A stretch of 64,000 nucleotides of DNA from the NCBI GenBank assembly GCA_001798885.1, contig MGQW01000080.1, positions 1-64,000 on the forward strand, in the 5' to 3' direction. Below, piece after piece: positions 7,515 through 16,227 of this stretch (the first letter of the stretch is position 1; every line of letters starts with the position of its first letter). Under the pieces are notes generated by a model that was not told the DNA's origin, ran no database searches, and saw nothing but the letters and a program-made list of their open reading frames with translations. Both the position numbers and the translations under genes were made by a program. The stretch comes from Deltaproteobacteria bacterium RBG_16_64_85 (GTDB lineage: Bacteria > Desulfobacterota > Deferrimicrobia > Deferrimicrobiales > Deferrimicrobiaceae).

Positions 7515-8663
7515 TTATAACCGGGCCGGGGAGCGATCGATGTCGATGATCGTTATCTCGGGGGGGGAGAGGAAACGCATCGGCGGGCCCCAGGTCCCCG
7601 TCCCCCGGCTGGTGTAGAGGGCTGCGCCGTTCTTCGACTCGTACAGGCCGGAGAGGAGCGGGTACCAGATCCGGACCAGGAGCCGGAAGGGGAAGATCTG
7701 CCCGTTGTGCGTGTGGCCGGAGAGCTGAAGGTCGGCCGCCTTCCGCGCGGCGGGGGATAAAAAGGGTCGGTGCTTGAGGAGGAGCGTGAAGAGGGGGGAA
7801 GGCCCGTTTCCCAGGAGTTCTTCTTCCGAACGCCCGGGGGCCGGACCGAAAGACCGGCCTGCCGGGTCGTCGACCCCGACGAGGCGCAGGACGTTTCCGA
7901 CCGTAACGGCCTCTCCCCTCAGGACCGTGAAGCCGGAGCGATGCATGAAATCGAGGGACGGGCCGATCCCCGCGTAGAATTCGTGATTGCCCGTTACCGC
8001 GTATTTGCCGAGAGGCGGGCGGATCTCCCGGAAGATCTCGGAGAGCCCGTCGAGATGGTTGATCCGGCCGTCGACGAGGTCCCCCGTGGCAACCAAGACA
8101 TCCGGGGTGGCGTTCCGCACTTGTTCCGCGATGGCGGCAGCCTTCCGGTGCCGGACCATCAGCCCCAGGTGGACGTCGGAGATCTGCGCGACCCGGATCC
8201 GCTTCGTTGCCGCCGGCAGCTTGTCCGTGAGGATCCGGATGCGCTCCACCCGGAGGTTCGAGGCTTCGAGGAAAGAGGCGATTCCCAGAACGACAGATAG
8301 TCCCGCAAGGGAAAGGAACGCGGGCCTGCCGTAGGCGATGAACGGGCGCGGCCCGTCGCCGAAAACGGAGGTCAGAAGGCGCGCGAGGAGGTTTGCGGCA
8401 TCCACGGCAAGGTTCATCCAGGTGAAGAAGAAGAGCAGCCCCATCCACGTGTACGCGATCCAGGAGGCGGCCCGTGAGGCCCCCTCCATTCCGCGCTCTC
8501 CGAGAACGTACACGATCAAGGGGCCGCAAAGAAGCGCGGCGAGCAGGGGAATCGCGGCGAGGGTCGTCTTCCAACCCAGCCCCAGGGCGGCCTGGGCCTT
8601 GGACAGCGCGTAGGCGTGGGTCCCGCCATAGATCAGGAAGAAGGTAAGAAGAAAAAGGGACAA
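7515..8663 (-). CDS. Membrane-anchored metallophosphoesterase (YkuE/YaeI-like)
   Basis: The 382-residue protein has about four hydrophobic helices in its first 135 residues (around 2-12, 33-54, 68-90 and 113-133), followed by a cytosolic catalytic domain. Metal-binding motifs are SDVHLG (Asp163, His165), GDLVDG (Asp195), GNHEFY (Asn226, His227), the His of LLLKHRPF and GHTHNGQ. The arrangement matches the YkuE/YaeI branch, some members of which hydrolyse UDP-2,3-diacylglucosamine in lipid A synthesis; that function is a family possibility and not established here. It starts a leftward operon that continues with a second metallophosphoesterase and an aminotransferase. Confidence 0.83.
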   Translation of the reverse strand: MSLFLLTFFLIYGGTHAYALSKAQAALGLGWKTTLAAIPLLAALLCGPLIVYVLGERGMEGASRAASWIAYTWMGLLFFFTWMNLAVDAANLLARLLTSVFGDGPRPFIAYGRPAFLSLAGLSVVLGIASFLEASNLRVERIRILTDKLPAATKRIRVAQISDVHLGLMVRHRKAAAIAEQVRNATPDVLVATGDLVDGRINHLDGLSEIFREIRPPLGKYAVTGNHEFYAGIGPSLDFMHRSGFTVLRGEAVTVGNVLRLVGVDDPAGRSFGPAPGRSEEELLGNGPSPLFTLLLKHRPFLSPAARKAADLQLSGHTHNGQIFPFRLLVRIWYPLLSGLYESKNGAALYTSRGTGTWGPPMRFLSPPEITIIDIDRSPARL

Positions 8664-8731
8664 GGGAAAGCCTCCGGCGGCGATCGTATTATGAGATAAT
8701 TACGTCACTATTTTGCCACCGGAGGGACGGG

Positions 8732-9001
8732 GTGCCGACATATGAATACAAGTGCGGGAAGTGCGGGGAGTTCGAAACGACCCAGAAGATAAGCGCCCCG
8801 CCCCTCTCGAAATGCCCGACCTGCGGGGGGAAGGTGAAGCGCCAGATCGCGGGAACCGGCGGCTTCGTGCTCAAGGGAAGCAACTGGCCCTCCAAGATGG
8901 CCTCCTCGGGCGAATCCGCGAAGAAGAAAGCGGATCGTTTCATGAAGCAGACGGTGGGGGAAGTCGCCGAGGACATCGCGAAGCACTCCGATTCCCATTA
9001 G
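8732..9001 (+). CDS. FmdB-type zinc-ribbon regulatory protein
   Basis: This 89-residue protein starts with GTG preceded by GGAGGGACGGG. The first 45 residues form the FmdB/CxxC_CxxC zinc ribbon: MPTYEYKC-GKC and CPTCGG supply four Cys. The tail is basic with several Ser and Lys residues. The family is widespread and mostly of unknown function; founding members were proposed as regulators. The stop overlaps the stop of the convergent threonine aldolase gene by four bases. The start is divergent from the metallophosphoesterase operon. Confidence 0.85.
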   Translation: MPTYEYKCGKCGEFETTQKISAPPLSKCPTCGGKVKRQIAGTGGFVLKGSNWPSKMASSGESAKKKADRFMKQTVGEVAEDIAKHSDSH

Positions 9002-10047
9002 GAACCCCGCCCGACGATAACCTCCCGAAGCGCCCGCACGGCGCGGGAAACGTCCTTTTTCCCGATCCCCAGGTGGGTGACCGCCCGGAAGAGCGGGAAC
9101 CCCCGGTCCTCCAGGAGCACTTTGCCGGCACCCAGTTGTTCCCGGAAAGCGGGAAGCCCCATCGAGGGCATTTTCCATCGGAACAGGACAATGTTGGTTT
9201 CCACCGGTGCGTTGATGACCTCCACCCCGGGGATCTCTTTGAGCCCGGCCGCCAGCGTCCGCGCGTTATCGTGGTCCTCCGCGAGCCGCTCGATGTGGTG
9301 CCTGAGGGCGTAGAGCCCCCCCGCGGCCACGATTCCCGCCTGTCGCATCCCGCCTCCGATCCGCAAGGCGATGCTCCGAACATCCTTCAGGAAGTCCCGG
9401 GAACCCACCAGGACCGAGCCGACCGGAGCCCCCAGGCCCTTGGAGAGGCAGAACATCAAGGAGTTGGAAACCTTCCCGTAGGACGCCGGGGACACGCCGG
9501 ACGCGATCGACGCATTGAAGATGCGCGAGCCGTCGAGGTGAAGGGGGATGGAAGCCTTTCCGCACACGGTGCGGATGCGCTTCAGGGCGGCCAGGGGGAA
9601 GACGGTTCCTCCCCCGGCGTTGTGGGTATTTTCGGCGGTCACCAGGCGCACGTTCGACTCGACGCGCCGTGGCGCCGCGGCGATGGCCTCCGCAACATCC
9701 TCCGCCGAGAAGATCCCCTCCGGGGCGTCGATCCCCAGGATGACAACGGAAGCGAGATGGGAGACGGCGGGGCTTTCGCGTCCCGCGATGTGGGATGCGG
9801 AAGAAGCAACGATCCCGTCGCCTGGGCGGGTCCAAGCCGCCACGGCGCACAGGTTCGCCATCGTGCCGGAGGGGAAGAACCTCCCCGCCTCCTTTCCGAA
9901 GAGGGCGGCGGAATGTTCCTCGAGAGCGCGGACGGACGGGTCCTCCCCCCGCCGGGAATCGCCGACCTTCGCCCTCGCCATCGCCCTTCTCATCCCGGGC
10001 GTGGGGAGTGTGACGGTATCGGAACGCAGGTCGACGGCTTCGGCCAT
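8998..10047 (-). CDS. ltaE: Low-specificity L-threonine aldolase
   Basis: The 349-residue enzyme shows the PLP fold-type I aldolase pattern: DLRSDTVTLP at the start, the RGEDPSV loop, FPSGTMAN, His86 in ASSASH that would stack on the cofactor, HLDGSRIFNA with Asp172 and Arg175, and the Schiff-base Lys203 in FCLSKGLGAPVGS. It splits L-threonine or L-allo-threonine to glycine and acetaldehyde. The start is 7 bp after the stop of the class II glutamine amidotransferase gene, so the two form an operon. The gene is convergent with and slightly overlaps the FmdB gene. Confidence 0.9.
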   Translation of the reverse strand: MAEAVDLRSDTVTLPTPGMRRAMARAKVGDSRRGEDPSVRALEEHSAALFGKEAGRFFPSGTMANLCAVAAWTRPGDGIVASSASHIAGRESPAVSHLASVVILGIDAPEGIFSAEDVAEAIAAAPRRVESNVRLVTAENTHNAGGGTVFPLAALKRIRTVCGKASIPLHLDGSRIFNASIASGVSPASYGKVSNSLMFCLSKGLGAPVGSVLVGSRDFLKDVRSIALRIGGGMRQAGIVAAGGLYALRHHIERLAEDHDNARTLAAGLKEIPGVEVINAPVETNIVLFRWKMPSMGLPAFREQLGAGKVLLEDRGFPLFRAVTHLGIGKKDVSRAVRALREVIVGRGS

Positions 10048-10054
10048 GGACGGG

Positions 10055-10786
10055 TCAGGCGGCCGCGAAGAGGACCGCTGAACGTGGGGCCCCGGGGCGC
10101 AGCTCCACCAGCTCCCCGTTGCAAAACGGCCGCCATCCGGGACCGTCGTCCAGCGGCTGGCTCGCCGCGACGGCCAGGCCGGGCCCGTCCTTCAGGAAGA
10201 GCGTGTAGTAGTCCTCGTTCCTGCGCCAGTGCCGCAGCGCGAAAAGCGCCTCCCCGGATGCGATCAGCAGGTTGGCGGCGGAATAATCCCCGACCTGCCC
10301 GGGGTCGCACAGGATCGCCATCAGCGCCTCTCCGAGATGTGAGAAGACCTTTTCCTCCCAGAGCACGGACAGCCGCTCCAGGAAGACGAGTGTGTCGCTG
10401 ACGTTGCGCCGCTGGGCCTCCTCCCCGATTTTCCCGTGGAAGGTACCGTTGTGGGCAAGCGCCGTACCGCGGACGAGGAAGGGGTGTGCGTTGGAGGCGC
10501 TGACCGTCGCGATGTTGGAGGCATACCGGACGTGTCCGATGAACCGGTCGGTCGTTACCCTTACCCCGGAGAGCGCCGGGTCGGCGTTGGCCGGCTTCCC
10601 GCTGCGCAGGAGCCGTATCCCCCCCCCAGCGCGATAGGCGATCCCCCACCCGTTCGGATGGTTCCCGCCCGCCCTCCGCTCCCATCCATCCACCAGGTTC
10701 CCGCGTCGTGAAAAGTCGGAGAGGCCGTCAAGGAAAGGGGCCAAGTCCAACGGCTCCGCGGATGCGAATCCGATCATCCTGCACAT
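10055..10786 (-). CDS. Class II glutamine amidotransferase (YafJ/EgtC-like)
   Basis: The start is set at the ATG at 10786 because the sequence then begins MCRMIGF, which places the catalytic Cys at position 2 as Ntn-type glutaminase domains require; GAGAGGT lies upstream. The 243-residue protein has the NGWGIAY, VRYAS and NAHPF motifs of stand-alone Gn-AT-II proteins. It has no synthase domain, so the acceptor of ammonia is unknown. Members of this group include EgtC (ergothioneine) and YafJ. It is followed after 7 bp by threonine aldolase. Any longer N-terminus would bury the nucleophile. Confidence 0.85.
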   Translation of the reverse strand: MCRMIGFASAEPLDLAPFLDGLSDFSRRGNLVDGWERRAGGNHPNGWGIAYRAGGGIRLLRSGKPANADPALSGVRVTTDRFIGHVRYASNIATVSASNAHPFLVRGTALAHNGTFHGKIGEEAQRRNVSDTLVFLERLSVLWEEKVFSHLGEALMAILCDPGQVGDYSAANLLIASGEALFALRHWRRNEDYYTLFLKDGPGLAVAASQPLDDGPGWRPFCNGELVELRPGAPRSAVLFAAA

Positions 10787-10815
10787 GGGAAGTACCTCTC
10801 TTGTAGAAGATGAGG

Positions 10816-10847
10816 GAACCGTATCCCCCGGTTCGGGGATGCGGTTC
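10816..10847. repeat. Interrupted inverted repeat between actE and the amidotransferase gene
   Basis: GAACCG(T)ATCCCC pairs with GGGGAT(G)CGGTTC around a 6-nt loop; the stem has one internal mismatch. Read on the minus strand it lies 29 bp before the amidotransferase start and has no following T-run. Read on the plus strand it is followed by a T-run. It may end act-operon transcription or act in the leader. Confidence 0.4.
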
Positions 10848-10899
10848 TCCGGTTGTTTTTCAGGCATTCAGCAAGAAGAAGATCACGCCGGGAAGCCGC

Positions 10900-11388
10900 T
10901 CACTTAAGTGTGCGTAGATAGACGACGACGTGCCACCGCTCGTCGGGGGTGAGATCCGCCCGGAAGGCCGGCATCCCGCCGGCACCGTTGGAAAGGATGG
11001 CGAAGAGCGCCCCGTCGGGCAGTGCGGACACAGGGGATCCGGCATGCAAGTCGGCGGGGGTGGGAACGTATTTTTTCCCTACGGGTCCGTCCCCTTTGCC
11101 GGAGACGCCGTGGCAGGGCACGCAGAAGATCCCGTAGAGATCTTTTCCTTTCGACAGATTCCCTTCCGATGGATCGACGGGATTCTTGAGTTTCACGGCC
11201 TCGGCCATCGAGAGATTGCGCTCCTTTCCCTTCGTGGGGACCGAGTCCTTCGGCGGCAGGCGGACCGGCTCCTCCTGGGGCTTGTAAGCCGGATTGTCCC
11301 ACATGTTCCGGTCGATCCGCTCGCAGGCGGTCAATGACCCCGCCGCGAGGACCAGGGCGGCAAGCAGCGCGGGAAGGCGGCCCCTCAC
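10900..11388 (-). CDS. actE: Alternative complex III subunit E-like monoheme cytochrome c lipoprotein
   Basis: The start is the GTG at 11388, overlapping the stop of the DUF3341 gene (GTGA) with GGAGGGGG upstream. The 162-residue product has a signal peptide with lipobox SLTAC and one heme motif, CVPCH, in a class I cytochrome c fold (KGKDLYGIFCVPCHG, then GMPAF carrying the axial Met). This is the mobile-type cytochrome that in alternative complex III receives electrons from the membrane complex. It is the last gene of the leftward act operon. Confidence 0.85.
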   Translation of the reverse strand: MRGRLPALLAALVLAAGSLTACERIDRNMWDNPAYKPQEEPVRLPPKDSVPTKGKERNLSMAEAVKLKNPVDPSEGNLSKGKDLYGIFCVPCHGVSGKGDGPVGKKYVPTPADLHAGSPVSALPDGALFAILSNGAGGMPAFRADLTPDERWHVVVYLRTLK

Positions 11389-11918
11389 AGCACCCCCTCC
11401 TCGATCCGGACGTCGGTTCCACCTGCCCCGGAAAGCGCGCCGGCGGCCCGCCGGGCCTGATCCCCGGGCGTGACATAGGCGCACACCGCGATCTTCCCCT
11501 CGTGGATCCGCGGGTCGAACACCTTCCTTTTCCAGAACCTGGCCAGCCCGATGGACAGGAAGCCGGCGACGAGCGTCGCAAGCAGAGCCGCCAGCATGGC
11601 CGTCTCGTAGGTGACGATGATCGTCGGCGGTACGGAGGCGATCGGCTTGCCGGCCGTGACCAGGGGATACACCAGGTAGGAATAGAGGGTCAGGCCCGCC
11701 CCGGCGGCCGCCCCCACGAACCAGAAGACGGCCACGGCCCATGGGAACCGGATCGGCCGGGGGTCCGAGACGACAGCGCCGTCCGGAAGCGCCACGGAGG
11801 AGATCGTCGTGACATCGGCGGCCGGAATCGGCAGGGCGCGCAGCGCCTGAGCGGCCGCTCCCGCCGACTCCACGGCGTCGAAAAGCCCGATGATGACCGT
11901 CCTGCTTCCGCCGCTCAT
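11385..11918 (-). CDS. actD: Alternative complex III subunit D-like, DUF3341 membrane protein
   Basis: The 177-residue protein starts at the ATG at 11918, which overlaps the NrfD-like gene's stop by four bases and has a GGAGGAAGG site. An N-terminal soluble segment (VIIGLFDAVESAGAAAQAL) is followed by two membrane helices at about 59-84 and 103-130 and a soluble tail (KIAVCAYV). This topology is that of DUF3341/ActD, a structural membrane subunit of alternative complex III. Both neighbours overlap it, so the order actC-actD-actE is tightly coupled. Confidence 0.85.
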   Translation of the reverse strand: MSGGSRTVIIGLFDAVESAGAAAQALRALPIPAADVTTISSVALPDGAVVSDPRPIRFPWAVAVFWFVGAAAGAGLTLYSYLVYPLVTAGKPIASVPPTIIVTYETAMLAALLATLVAGFLSIGLARFWKRKVFDPRIHEGKIAVCAYVTPGDQARRAAGALSGAGGTDVRIEEGVL

Positions 11919-13300
11919 TTCCCTTCCCCTTCCTCCTCCTGGGCTACCGACGCGACGGTGGCCGCCCCGATGGATCGGTCCGTCGTGCGGAAGAGATGCT
12001 CCTTGATGTCGCTGATCGCCATGACGGGCAGGATCTTGGAGAACAGAACGTAGAGCAGGGAGAACATCGCGACGGAGCCCACGATGTAGGACATCTCCAC
12101 CCAGGTGGGGAAATAGTTGAGCCATATGGACGGGTCGTTCCGCCGCGCGAGGGAGGGCACCACGATCAGGGCCCGCTCCGCGAACATCCCGATGTTCACG
12201 ACGAGGGAAACGGCGAATAAAGCGGGGACCGACCGCCGCACCCTGGAAAGGCACAGGGCCGGCAGCGGAAGGAGGAAGTTGCACGTAAGCATCAAGAGGA
12301 AAAGCGGCAGGAAGTGCCCCCCGTAGGAGCTTACAAGCGCCCAGTCCTCGGGGAGGCGGCTGTACCAGGTGGTCAGGAACTCCGCGAAATAGAAGTAGCC
12401 CCAGATGAGGGTCATCGTCAGGAGGAGTTTTCCGAGGTTGTCGAAGTGCTGCACCGTGAGGAAGTTCTCCAGCCGGAAGACGCGCCGCAGGAACGCCATG
12501 ACGGTGATGACGCCGGCGATCCCGGAGTAGATCGCCCCCGCCACGAAATACGGCGCGAAGATGGTGCTGTGCCAGCCCGGCACCATCGCCATGGCGAAGT
12601 CCCAGCTCACGATCGAGTGGACCGAGACGGCGACGGGGATGATGAGGACCGCGAACAGTGTGGAGGCGACGCGGTAGCGGCGCCATTCGGAGTGCGTCCC
12701 CCGGAATCCGGCGGCGAGGATCGTGTATAGCTTCTTCCTCCACCCCGTGGAGTGGTCCCGCGCGATCGCGAGATCCGGGATCATCCCGAAGTAGAGGAAC
12801 AGGATGCTCCCGGTGAGGTAGGTGCTGATGGCCACCATGTCCCACAGGAGGGGGGAACGGAAGTTCGGCCACAGCATCCGCTCGTTGGGGTAGGGGATCA
12901 TGTAGTAGAAGCGCCAGTTCCGCCCCAGGTGCATGAGGGGGAAGAGGCCGCCCACCATCAGCGCGAAGACCGTCATCGCCTCCGCGCCGCGCAGGACGGG
13001 CGCGCGCCAGCCGGCCTGGGTGATCCGCAGGATCGCGGAGATGAGCGTCCCCGAGTGGGAAACCCCGATCCAGAAGACGAAGAGGATGATCATGGTGCCC
13101 CACATGACGGGGCGGGAAAGGCCGGTGACGCCCAGGCCCGTCGCCATCATGTAGAGGAAGGCGCCTACCGCTCCGGCCGTGACCGCGAGGAGGATCCCCG
13201 CCGCCAGGTACCAGGACTTCGTCGTGACGAGGTTCGACCGGGAGAGCTCCTCGTAGAGCTTGCCTTCTTCGTGCCGCGCCAGGTGATGCCGTTCGCTCAT
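11915..13300 (-). CDS. actC: Alternative complex III subunit C-like NrfD-family quinol-binding membrane protein
   Basis: The open frame extends far upstream, but the ATG at 13300 overlaps the ferredoxin subunit's stop (ATGA) and has a GAGGGGG site, giving 461 residues. About ten hydrophobic helices alternate with short loops, as in NrfD/PsrC-type proteins that oxidise or reduce quinol at the membrane. Motifs such as HSGTLISAILR and WEMSY-like WVEMSYIVG match the ActC branch. It would hand electrons from menaquinol to the iron-sulfur and heme subunits. Only one NrfD-type gene is present; typical alternative complex III has a second (ActF). Confidence 0.85.
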   Translation of the reverse strand: MSERHHLARHEEGKLYEELSRSNLVTTKSWYLAAGILLAVTAGAVGAFLYMMATGLGVTGLSRPVMWGTMIILFVFWIGVSHSGTLISAILRITQAGWRAPVLRGAEAMTVFALMVGGLFPLMHLGRNWRFYYMIPYPNERMLWPNFRSPLLWDMVAISTYLTGSILFLYFGMIPDLAIARDHSTGWRKKLYTILAAGFRGTHSEWRRYRVASTLFAVLIIPVAVSVHSIVSWDFAMAMVPGWHSTIFAPYFVAGAIYSGIAGVITVMAFLRRVFRLENFLTVQHFDNLGKLLLTMTLIWGYFYFAEFLTTWYSRLPEDWALVSSYGGHFLPLFLLMLTCNFLLPLPALCLSRVRRSVPALFAVSLVVNIGMFAERALIVVPSLARRNDPSIWLNYFPTWVEMSYIVGSVAMFSLLYVLFSKILPVMAISDIKEHLFRTTDRSIGAATVASVAQEEEGEGK

Positions 13301-13998
13301 CGCCCGGGCCCCCTCTGCTTCTTCAGGTACACCGTGCTCGGCTCGGTCCCCTTGTGCTCCATCAGCTTGAACAGCCGCGGATCCTTGACCATCCGCGAGA
13401 TGGCGCTGACCGGGTCGAGAAGATCGCCGAACTGGATCGCCCCCGGGGGGCACGTTTGCGCGCAGGCGGGCATCACTTCGCCGTCCCGGATCTTCCTTCC
13501 TTCCTTAAGGGCCGTCTCCTTCCCCCTGCGGATCCGCTGGATGCAATAGGTGCATTTCTCCATCACGCCCCGGGACCGGACCGACAGGTCCGGGTTGAGC
13601 TGCTCGTCCAACGGTTTTTCCCACTTGTGGTCCCACCAGTTGAACACCCGGACCGAGTAGGGGCAGTTGTTGGCGCAGTACCTCGTCCCGATGCAGCGGT
13701 TGTACACCATGGCGTTCAGTTGGTCGTCCTCGTCGTGGTAGGTGGCGTACACCGGGCAGACGATCTCGCAGGGCGCCTTCTCGCAGTGCATGCACGGGGT
13801 GGGAACGAAGATCGCGCGCGTTTCCGCTCCTTCCTTCTTCCAGTATCGGGACACCCGCAGCCATTGCATCAAGCGGCCCTTCCCGGCCTCTTCCTCCCCG
13901 GCGGTCGGGATGTTGTTCTCCGCGACGCAGGCGACCACGCACGCCCCGCAGCCGGTGCAGCGGTCCATGTCGATCACCATCGCCCACTTGTGCTTCAT
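13297..13998 (-). CDS. Four-cluster ferredoxin-like electron-transfer subunit (ActB C-terminal part/QrcC-like)
   Basis: This 233-residue protein holds Cys motifs for four [4Fe-4S] or [3Fe-4S] clusters: CTGCGACVVAC, CMHCEKAPCEIVCP, CIGTRYCANNCPY and CTYC paired with CAQTCPPGAI. Such DmsB/NrfC-type subunits pass electrons between a catalytic or structural subunit and the NrfD membrane protein. In many alternative complexes III this domain is fused to the molybdopterin-like domain as ActB; here it is a separate gene 22 bp downstream of that domain's gene, as in Qrc. It overlaps the next gene by four bases. Confidence 0.88.
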   Translation of the reverse strand: MKHKWAMVIDMDRCTGCGACVVACVAENNIPTAGEEEAGKGRLMQWLRVSRYWKKEGAETRAIFVPTPCMHCEKAPCEIVCPVYATYHDEDDQLNAMVYNRCIGTRYCANNCPYSVRVFNWWDHKWEKPLDEQLNPDLSVRSRGVMEKCTYCIQRIRRGKETALKEGRKIRDGEVMPACAQTCPPGAIQFGDLLDPVSAISRMVKDPRLFKLMEHKGTEPSTVYLKKQRGPGR

Positions 13999-14020
13999 CG
14001 TGGCGGTCCTTCCGCGCGCG

Positions 14021-16216
14021 TCACAGGATGTTCTCGTACTTCCATTGCCCTTCGACGTTGACGGTCCGCACCAGGCTTCCCTTGAGCTTCGCCTTCGCGA
14101 GGGAAACCCGGGTGGACTGTCGCGCCGGGCCCTTCGATCCCTTTTCCTCCTTCAACGGCAGGAGCGAGAAGGGATTCCCCCCCCGGTTCGCGGCGTCCTT
14201 GCCGTACCGGGTGTGCCCCTGCCCCAGCGGCAGGGCGACCACGTCAGGCGCCATCGCCGGGTGGAGGACGACGAAAGCCTCCATCGATCCGAAGGGGGAG
14301 GTAACGACGACGCCGTCGCCGTCCGCAAGCCCCAGCTTTCCGGCGGTCTTTGGGTTCACCTCGACCCAGTTGCGCCACACGGCGGTGGTGACGGGATCGG
14401 GCAGCTCCTGCAACCAGGAGAGGTTCGCCCCGCGGCCGTCGGAGTGGGCGATGGATGGGTAGACGTGGAGAAGGAGCGGGTAGCGGGCCGGGTCTCCTTC
14501 GAATTCCGCTTCCGTGATTTTGGGCAGGGAAAGTTTTTGCGTCTTCGGCGCGGGGCGCGGCGCAGGCGCCTTCACGGGGAAGAGCCCGCCATCCTTGCGG
14601 GCGTCTTCAAGGTTCACCCCCATTCCGGCGTAGGACTTCTCCACGCAATCCCGGAAGCCGGCCCACGGCAGGGCGGCCGCGACGGGACCGCCCAGCTCCT
14701 TCGCCGCGGCGATCAGGATGTCGGGCATCGAACGTGTGTCGCGGAATGGATCGACGACCGGCTGCGCCATGGTGATTGCGTTGCCCGAGTGCCCTGCAGG
14801 CGCGATGTCGTCGCCCCACTCCTCCAGGTACGTCGGGACGGGGAGCACGAGGTCGGACAGGGACGTGGTCTCGTCCAGGAAGGAGGCGAACGACACGACC
14901 TGCGGAACCGACAGGAGCGCCTCCCCGAATTGGAGCTGCGCGGGAAGGGTGAATGCGGGGTTCGCCGCCCCGGACAACAGCGCCATCCCGAAGGCCCCCC
15001 TGCGCATCTTCTCTACCGCGTCCCGAACGTGTGCGAACCCGCTCTCGGGAGAGGGCAGCAACAGCGCCGCGTCGGATCCATACCGAGAAAACGCCGCCAG
15101 CCGGTTCGGGAAAGAGATCCCCCCCGGCCTGCCCACGTTGCCCGCCAGCGCGTTCAGGAGCGCGGCGCACGCGAGGTTGAACGTCCCGTTCGTGCACCCG
15201 GCCGCGCCGTCGCCCGCGATCGCAAGCCCCGGCGGATTTTTTGCGAACTCGCGCGCGACGGCCTCGATGTCGGATGGGGGCAGGCCGGTCGTCTTCCCCA
15301 CGGCTTCCGGCGTCATCCGCGAAAGCCCGGCGGTCCACAGGGAAGAGGCCGCGGCGGCGGAAGGAACAAGCTTCTCCCTCACCATCACGTGCGCGATCCC
15401 AAGCGCGGCCGCCCCCTCGGATCCCGGCGCGATCGGAAGGAAGACGTCCGCGTTCGCCGCGGTCATCGAGAGCCGGGGGCCGAAATGCACGAACTTTCCC
15501 CTGACGGTCGGGCGCGACTGGCGCATCTGCCCGTAGGCGCGGCCGAAATGGACCGGCGAAATACCCGTCTCGAGGAAGTCGCCGCTGAAGGAGAGGAGGT
15601 AGTGGGCGTTGGCGATGTCGACCTCGGGGAGATCGCGGACGCCGAACACCGCCTCGTTCGCCGCGAGGAGCGCGTCCTGCCCGAACGGGTTCCAGGCGAC
15701 GCGATTCGGGGATCCGAACGCGCGCAGGAACCGGGCGGCCACGAGGTTCTGATGGCCGCGCATGGGCTCGGTGAGCATCAGGAGCGACGCCGGCGCCCCG
15801 GCCCGAAGTTTCTTCAATCCGGTCAAAAGGATCGAGAGCGCCTCTTCCCAGGAGATCTCCGCGAACTTGCCCGATCCCCGCGGACCGGAAAGCGCAAGCG
15901 GCCGCCCGATCCGCTCGGGATGGTAGAGCGCCTGGAGGCCGGCCTGTCCCCGCGCGCACAGTTTCCCGCGGTTGACCGGGTGGAGCGGGTTCCCCTCGAT
16001 CTTCTTCGCGCGCCCCTCGGAAACCCGGACCACGATGCCGCACCCCGCCGGGCACTGCCGGCAAACGGAGGCGTACCAGAGCGATTCTCCCAGGGTGTAG
16101 TTCTCCGGCGGGATCACGAAGGGGATGATCTTCTTCGGGATCTTGTCGCACCCTCCGAACAGGGCCGCGAATGCCGTCGCCCCGCCGAGTTTCAGGAAGT
16201 CTCTCCGGTCGAGCAT
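14021..16216 (-). CDS. Molybdopterin-oxidoreductase-like subunit of an ACIII/Qrc-type complex
   Basis: The 731-residue protein begins with a twin-arginine signal (RRDFLKLGG) followed by LFGGC, so it may be a Tat-exported lipoprotein. A [4Fe-4S] site follows: CRQCPAGC plus LCARGQ about 30 residues later. The rest resembles the molybdopterin oxidoreductase fold, ending in a C-terminal dinucleotide-binding-like domain (KLGLADGDGVVVTSPFGS). ActB and QrcB proteins have this fold but carry no molybdenum; whether cofactor binds here cannot be decided by eye. It lies between the pentaheme and the ferredoxin subunit genes in the same operon. Confidence 0.85.
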   Translation of the reverse strand: MLDRRDFLKLGGATAFAALFGGCDKIPKKIIPFVIPPENYTLGESLWYASVCRQCPAGCGIVVRVSEGRAKKIEGNPLHPVNRGKLCARGQAGLQALYHPERIGRPLALSGPRGSGKFAEISWEEALSILLTGLKKLRAGAPASLLMLTEPMRGHQNLVAARFLRAFGSPNRVAWNPFGQDALLAANEAVFGVRDLPEVDIANAHYLLSFSGDFLETGISPVHFGRAYGQMRQSRPTVRGKFVHFGPRLSMTAANADVFLPIAPGSEGAAALGIAHVMVREKLVPSAAAASSLWTAGLSRMTPEAVGKTTGLPPSDIEAVAREFAKNPPGLAIAGDGAAGCTNGTFNLACAALLNALAGNVGRPGGISFPNRLAAFSRYGSDAALLLPSPESGFAHVRDAVEKMRRGAFGMALLSGAANPAFTLPAQLQFGEALLSVPQVVSFASFLDETTSLSDLVLPVPTYLEEWGDDIAPAGHSGNAITMAQPVVDPFRDTRSMPDILIAAAKELGGPVAAALPWAGFRDCVEKSYAGMGVNLEDARKDGGLFPVKAPAPRPAPKTQKLSLPKITEAEFEGDPARYPLLLHVYPSIAHSDGRGANLSWLQELPDPVTTAVWRNWVEVNPKTAGKLGLADGDGVVVTSPFGSMEAFVVLHPAMAPDVVALPLGQGHTRYGKDAANRGGNPFSLLPLKEEKGSKGPARQSTRVSLAKAKLKGSLVRTVNVEGQWKYENIL

Positions 16217-16227
16217 CTACGCCCCTC

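Noticed and set aside
11385-13103. A 572-codon minus frame as a single protein
   Set aside because: Only its last third (from 11918) is the DUF3341 protein. The rest is out of frame with the NrfD-like gene.
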